A stretch of 64,000 nt of DNA from Treponema sp. GTDB lineage: Bacteria; Spirochaetota; Spirochaetia; Treponematales; Treponemataceae. The first letter of the stretch is position 1. Every line of letters starts with the position of its first letter. The position numbers were made by a program, and so were the translations under genes. Under the pieces are notes generated by a model. It was not told the origin of the DNA, ran no database searches, and worked only from the letters and a program-made list of their open reading frames with translations. Positions 62,164-64,000 of this stretch are shown here, piece by piece. The DNA lies in contig JAGBGX010000002.1 of NCBI GenBank assembly GCA_017935745.1, positions 62,001 to 126,000 on the forward strand, written 5' to 3'.

Positions 62164-63629
62164 GCGCTCTTCCGTCAGGCAGTGACGTTCACAAGGAAGT
62201 TGCGCTCCTGCTTGAAAACGAGCTGGGCAGAATCGCACGGAATGACAAGAAAGAATTCTTCAATATTGAATCGGAGTTTGAAAAAACAAGGCGGAATAAT
62301 CTTTCCTTTATGTGGGAGAATATGTTCCGCCGCCTGCTGATCTGCCTTGGCGTTGTTTTTGTCATAACGCTTATCCTGCTGATTTTTGTTTCAAATTCAA
62401 ATAAAAAGATTTCTGTTGATGTAAACGAATTTGAAACGCTGAACCTTTCCAGCCTTCTGAGCAAGGTGAATGACATCGACACAAAAATTCAGGAAGCTGA
62501 GCGGGCAAAGAAAGAGCTGGTGGAAAAGCGGAATGCTGAAATAGAGCGGATTGAAGGCACACGGTCCGCCGCGCTCAAGTCCCTCGCCGCAATGAACATC
62601 AAGAACAAGCGGACGCGTCTTCAGCATGAGGAAAAAATCGAGCAGGAGTACAGGGCGGAGCTTGCATCGGTTGAAAAGTACACCAAGCTCATTGAAAACT
62701 GCAATGATGACATAAAAATGTACACCGAGCAGCGGAATGAATTTGATGCGGGCAGAGTCCGGGAAGCTGAAAAGCAGAAAGCCATCATCAACAGCGAGCG
62801 TTTTCTCCATGAAAAGGAAAAGGAAGAACTCATCAACAGCTACGAAGCCCGCCTTGAAGAAGATCGGAATGAGCTGAAGCGGGTTCAGGCTGAAGACTTG
62901 AAGAATCTGGAGGAAAGCGTAACCAGGGCTGTCAATCAGTATGATCCGCCGTTGCCGCGGGACGCTGATGTAAAAAAGCTTGTGAGCGGCGCAAAGGACT
63001 TGCCTGACTCGTATTCGGGTGCGGTGTACGAAGGCATTGCAATTCCCGTTTCAGAAAGCGCTTCCGAAGAATTCAGAAATTCCCTGGAAGAAACCCAGAA
63101 GAAATTCTACAGCTCGATTGACAGGCTGTACGAACTGCTCAGCCAGATGTCGCACAAGGAAGGAAATGCGGTTTCCAGTTTTGTGCGGGCGATGAAGCGG
63201 TATGCGTTTGCCGCGGGAAACGAGCTTTCGGTTCTGAGCGCTGCCGAAGTCAACAGGCTCATTGCGGAAAAGGCTGCCGTTGAGGAGGCAAGAGAAAAGG
63301 CTGAAAGCAGCTACATCAGTTTTCTTGAGGCGATGTGCGGGGAGTCCATTGGAAAGAATTCTGTTGACGGCATTGTCACTTCTGTGCAGCCGGATGGAAG
63401 CGCCGATATTTATATAAGCAGCGGAAGCCGGGATGTTTTTAACAATCCGGAGTACAGCGGGCTGCCGTTCAGCTGCACGGTGTACCGCGGAAAGGACAAG
63501 GCTGCCGTTGCGAATATTGAGCTGCGGGACGGACTGTATGTGCTGAGCAACGTGTCTTTTGATGCAAGGCTTGGAAAAACACTGAAGACAGGAGACAGGA
63601 TCAGCATCAGCGGGCCGGTTCATCCGTAA
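62142..63629 (+). CDS. membrane protein with long coiled coil
   Basis: 495 residues, starting inside the last codons of the cyclase gene (22-base overlap), so translation is probably coupled. One membrane segment near 65-88 (LLICLGVVFVITLILLIFVS), then about 170 residues of coiled coil with strong heptads (AERAKKELVEKRNAEIERIE onward) and a C-terminal beta-rich part (DGIVTSVQPDGSADIYISSG; YVLSNVSFDARLGKTLKTGD). The C-terminal fold looks like an SH3 or OB-type domain. Unknown function; it may form a complex with the cyclase. Confidence 0.6.
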   Translation: MDNDNKVSALPSGSDVHKEVALLLENELGRIARNDKKEFFNIESEFEKTRRNNLSFMWENMFRRLLICLGVVFVITLILLIFVSNSNKKISVDVNEFETLNLSSLLSKVNDIDTKIQEAERAKKELVEKRNAEIERIEGTRSAALKSLAAMNIKNKRTRLQHEEKIEQEYRAELASVEKYTKLIENCNDDIKMYTEQRNEFDAGRVREAEKQKAIINSERFLHEKEKEELINSYEARLEEDRNELKRVQAEDLKNLEESVTRAVNQYDPPLPRDADVKKLVSGAKDLPDSYSGAVYEGIAIPVSESASEEFRNSLEETQKKFYSSIDRLYELLSQMSHKEGNAVSSFVRAMKRYAFAAGNELSVLSAAEVNRLIAEKAAVEEAREKAESSYISFLEAMCGESIGKNSVDGIVTSVQPDGSADIYISSGSRDVFNNPEYSGLPFSCTVYRGKDKAAVANIELRDGLYVLSNVSFDARLGKTLKTGDRISISGPVHP

Positions 63630-63650
63630 TGCGGCACAGGAAACAAAGCA

Positions 63651-64000
63651 ATGGATTCTCTAAAGAAATCGGAGCGGCTTGACAAAATTCTTGCAAACAG
63701 CGGCTTCGGGCCGAGAAAGGAAGCGCGGCGCCTTATTCATTCAGGCTCTGTGGAAGTAAACGGCAGCATTGTGCGTGAGCCGGAATTTCATGTTGATGCC
63801 GAAAGCGACAAAATCCTTGTTGAAGGAACGCTTCTGTCGGCTGAAGTGAATGCGTACTTTATGATGAACAAGGCTTTCGGCGCAGTATGCTCGTCACGGT
63901 CTGACAGAAGAAAGACGGTGTTTGACTATCTTTCGCCTCAGGACAACAGAAAATATCTGGGCGGCACATTGAGCACCGTCGGCCGTCTTGACGCGGACAC
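63651..64000 (+). CDS. RsuA-type 23S/16S rRNA pseudouridine synthase (partial)
   Basis: Begins at ATG 63,651 and runs off the window. S4 RNA-binding domain at the start (SERLDKILANSGFGPRKEAR; LIHSGSVEVNGSIVREPEFH), then the catalytic region with TVGRLDADT, where the Asp of GRLD is the conserved nucleophile of RsuA/RluE enzymes. It isomerises a uridine in rRNA. Only the first 116 codons are in the window. Confidence 0.85.
   Translation, partial: MDSLKKSERLDKILANSGFGPRKEARRLIHSGSVEVNGSIVREPEFHVDAESDKILVEGTLLSAEVNAYFMMNKAFGAVCSSRSDRRKTVFDYLSPQDNRKYLGGTLSTVGRLDAD

Noticed and set aside
1..64000. tRNA or rRNA genes
   Set aside because: No cloverleaf or rRNA-like sequence was recognised by eye in the intergenic stretches; a short tRNA could still be missed without a covariance search.

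Overview
The window reads like a chromosomal segment of a host-associated spirochaete, most likely a Treponema. This rests on gene content and style: many Cys-anchored lipoproteins, an AMP-forming CoA ligase beside indolepyruvate:ferredoxin oxidoreductase, MnmG beside a Gx/ECF-type membrane protein, and giant SpvB/RHS proteins. It is an inference, not a database result. No rRNA, tRNA or CRISPR array was recognised.

Left arm (1-10,760, mostly minus strand): a store of RHS polymorphic-toxin parts. There are two large orphan RHS cores (393-1904 and 2753-6502), each followed within a few bases by an exported immunity candidate. A second array (7307-10,760) is made of successively displaced toxin tips, each reduced to a C-terminal scrap but still followed by its immunity gene, including a clear barstar homologue. 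A BrnT/BrnA-like toxin-antitoxin pair sits between the two groups.

Centre (10,721-24,903): two overlapping tyrosine-recombinase genes on the minus strand, then a divergent, tightly overlapping operon for a type II secretion / pseudopilus machine (A24 peptidase, secretin, GspE, GspF, GspG, minor pseudopilin-like proteins, GspL-like protein, lipoproteins, a probable outer-membrane protein). Its promoter candidate carries 14 consecutive T between the -35 and -10 boxes.

Toxin locus (24,904-37,402, plus strand): six stacked hairpins precede a 3376-residue SpvB/VCBS/RHS protein with a Sec signal peptide, its membrane-anchored immunity candidate, one more displaced tip-immunity pair, and RHS debris. 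The RHS core here is an inverted repeat of the left-arm orphan cores, about 25 kb apart. Recombination between them would invert the recombinases, the secretion operon and the RHS N-terminus together and fuse that N-terminus to a left-arm toxin tip.

Right part (37,500-64,000): ordinary chromosomal genes. They include a DUF4160/DUF2442 pair (first gene frameshifted), a glycosyltransferase/acyltransferase cluster with a two-domain fusion, an ABC exporter, a Nudix hydrolase, an NlpC/P60 lipoprotein, a family-6-like DNA glycosylase, a GH3 hexosaminidase, an aryl-acid operon (CoA ligase, Na+ symporter, iorA, iorB), thioredoxin, mnmG, a Gx/EcfT-like protein, an M24 peptidase, murJ, a membrane class III cyclase, a coiled-coil membrane protein and the start of an rsuA-type pseudouridine synthase.
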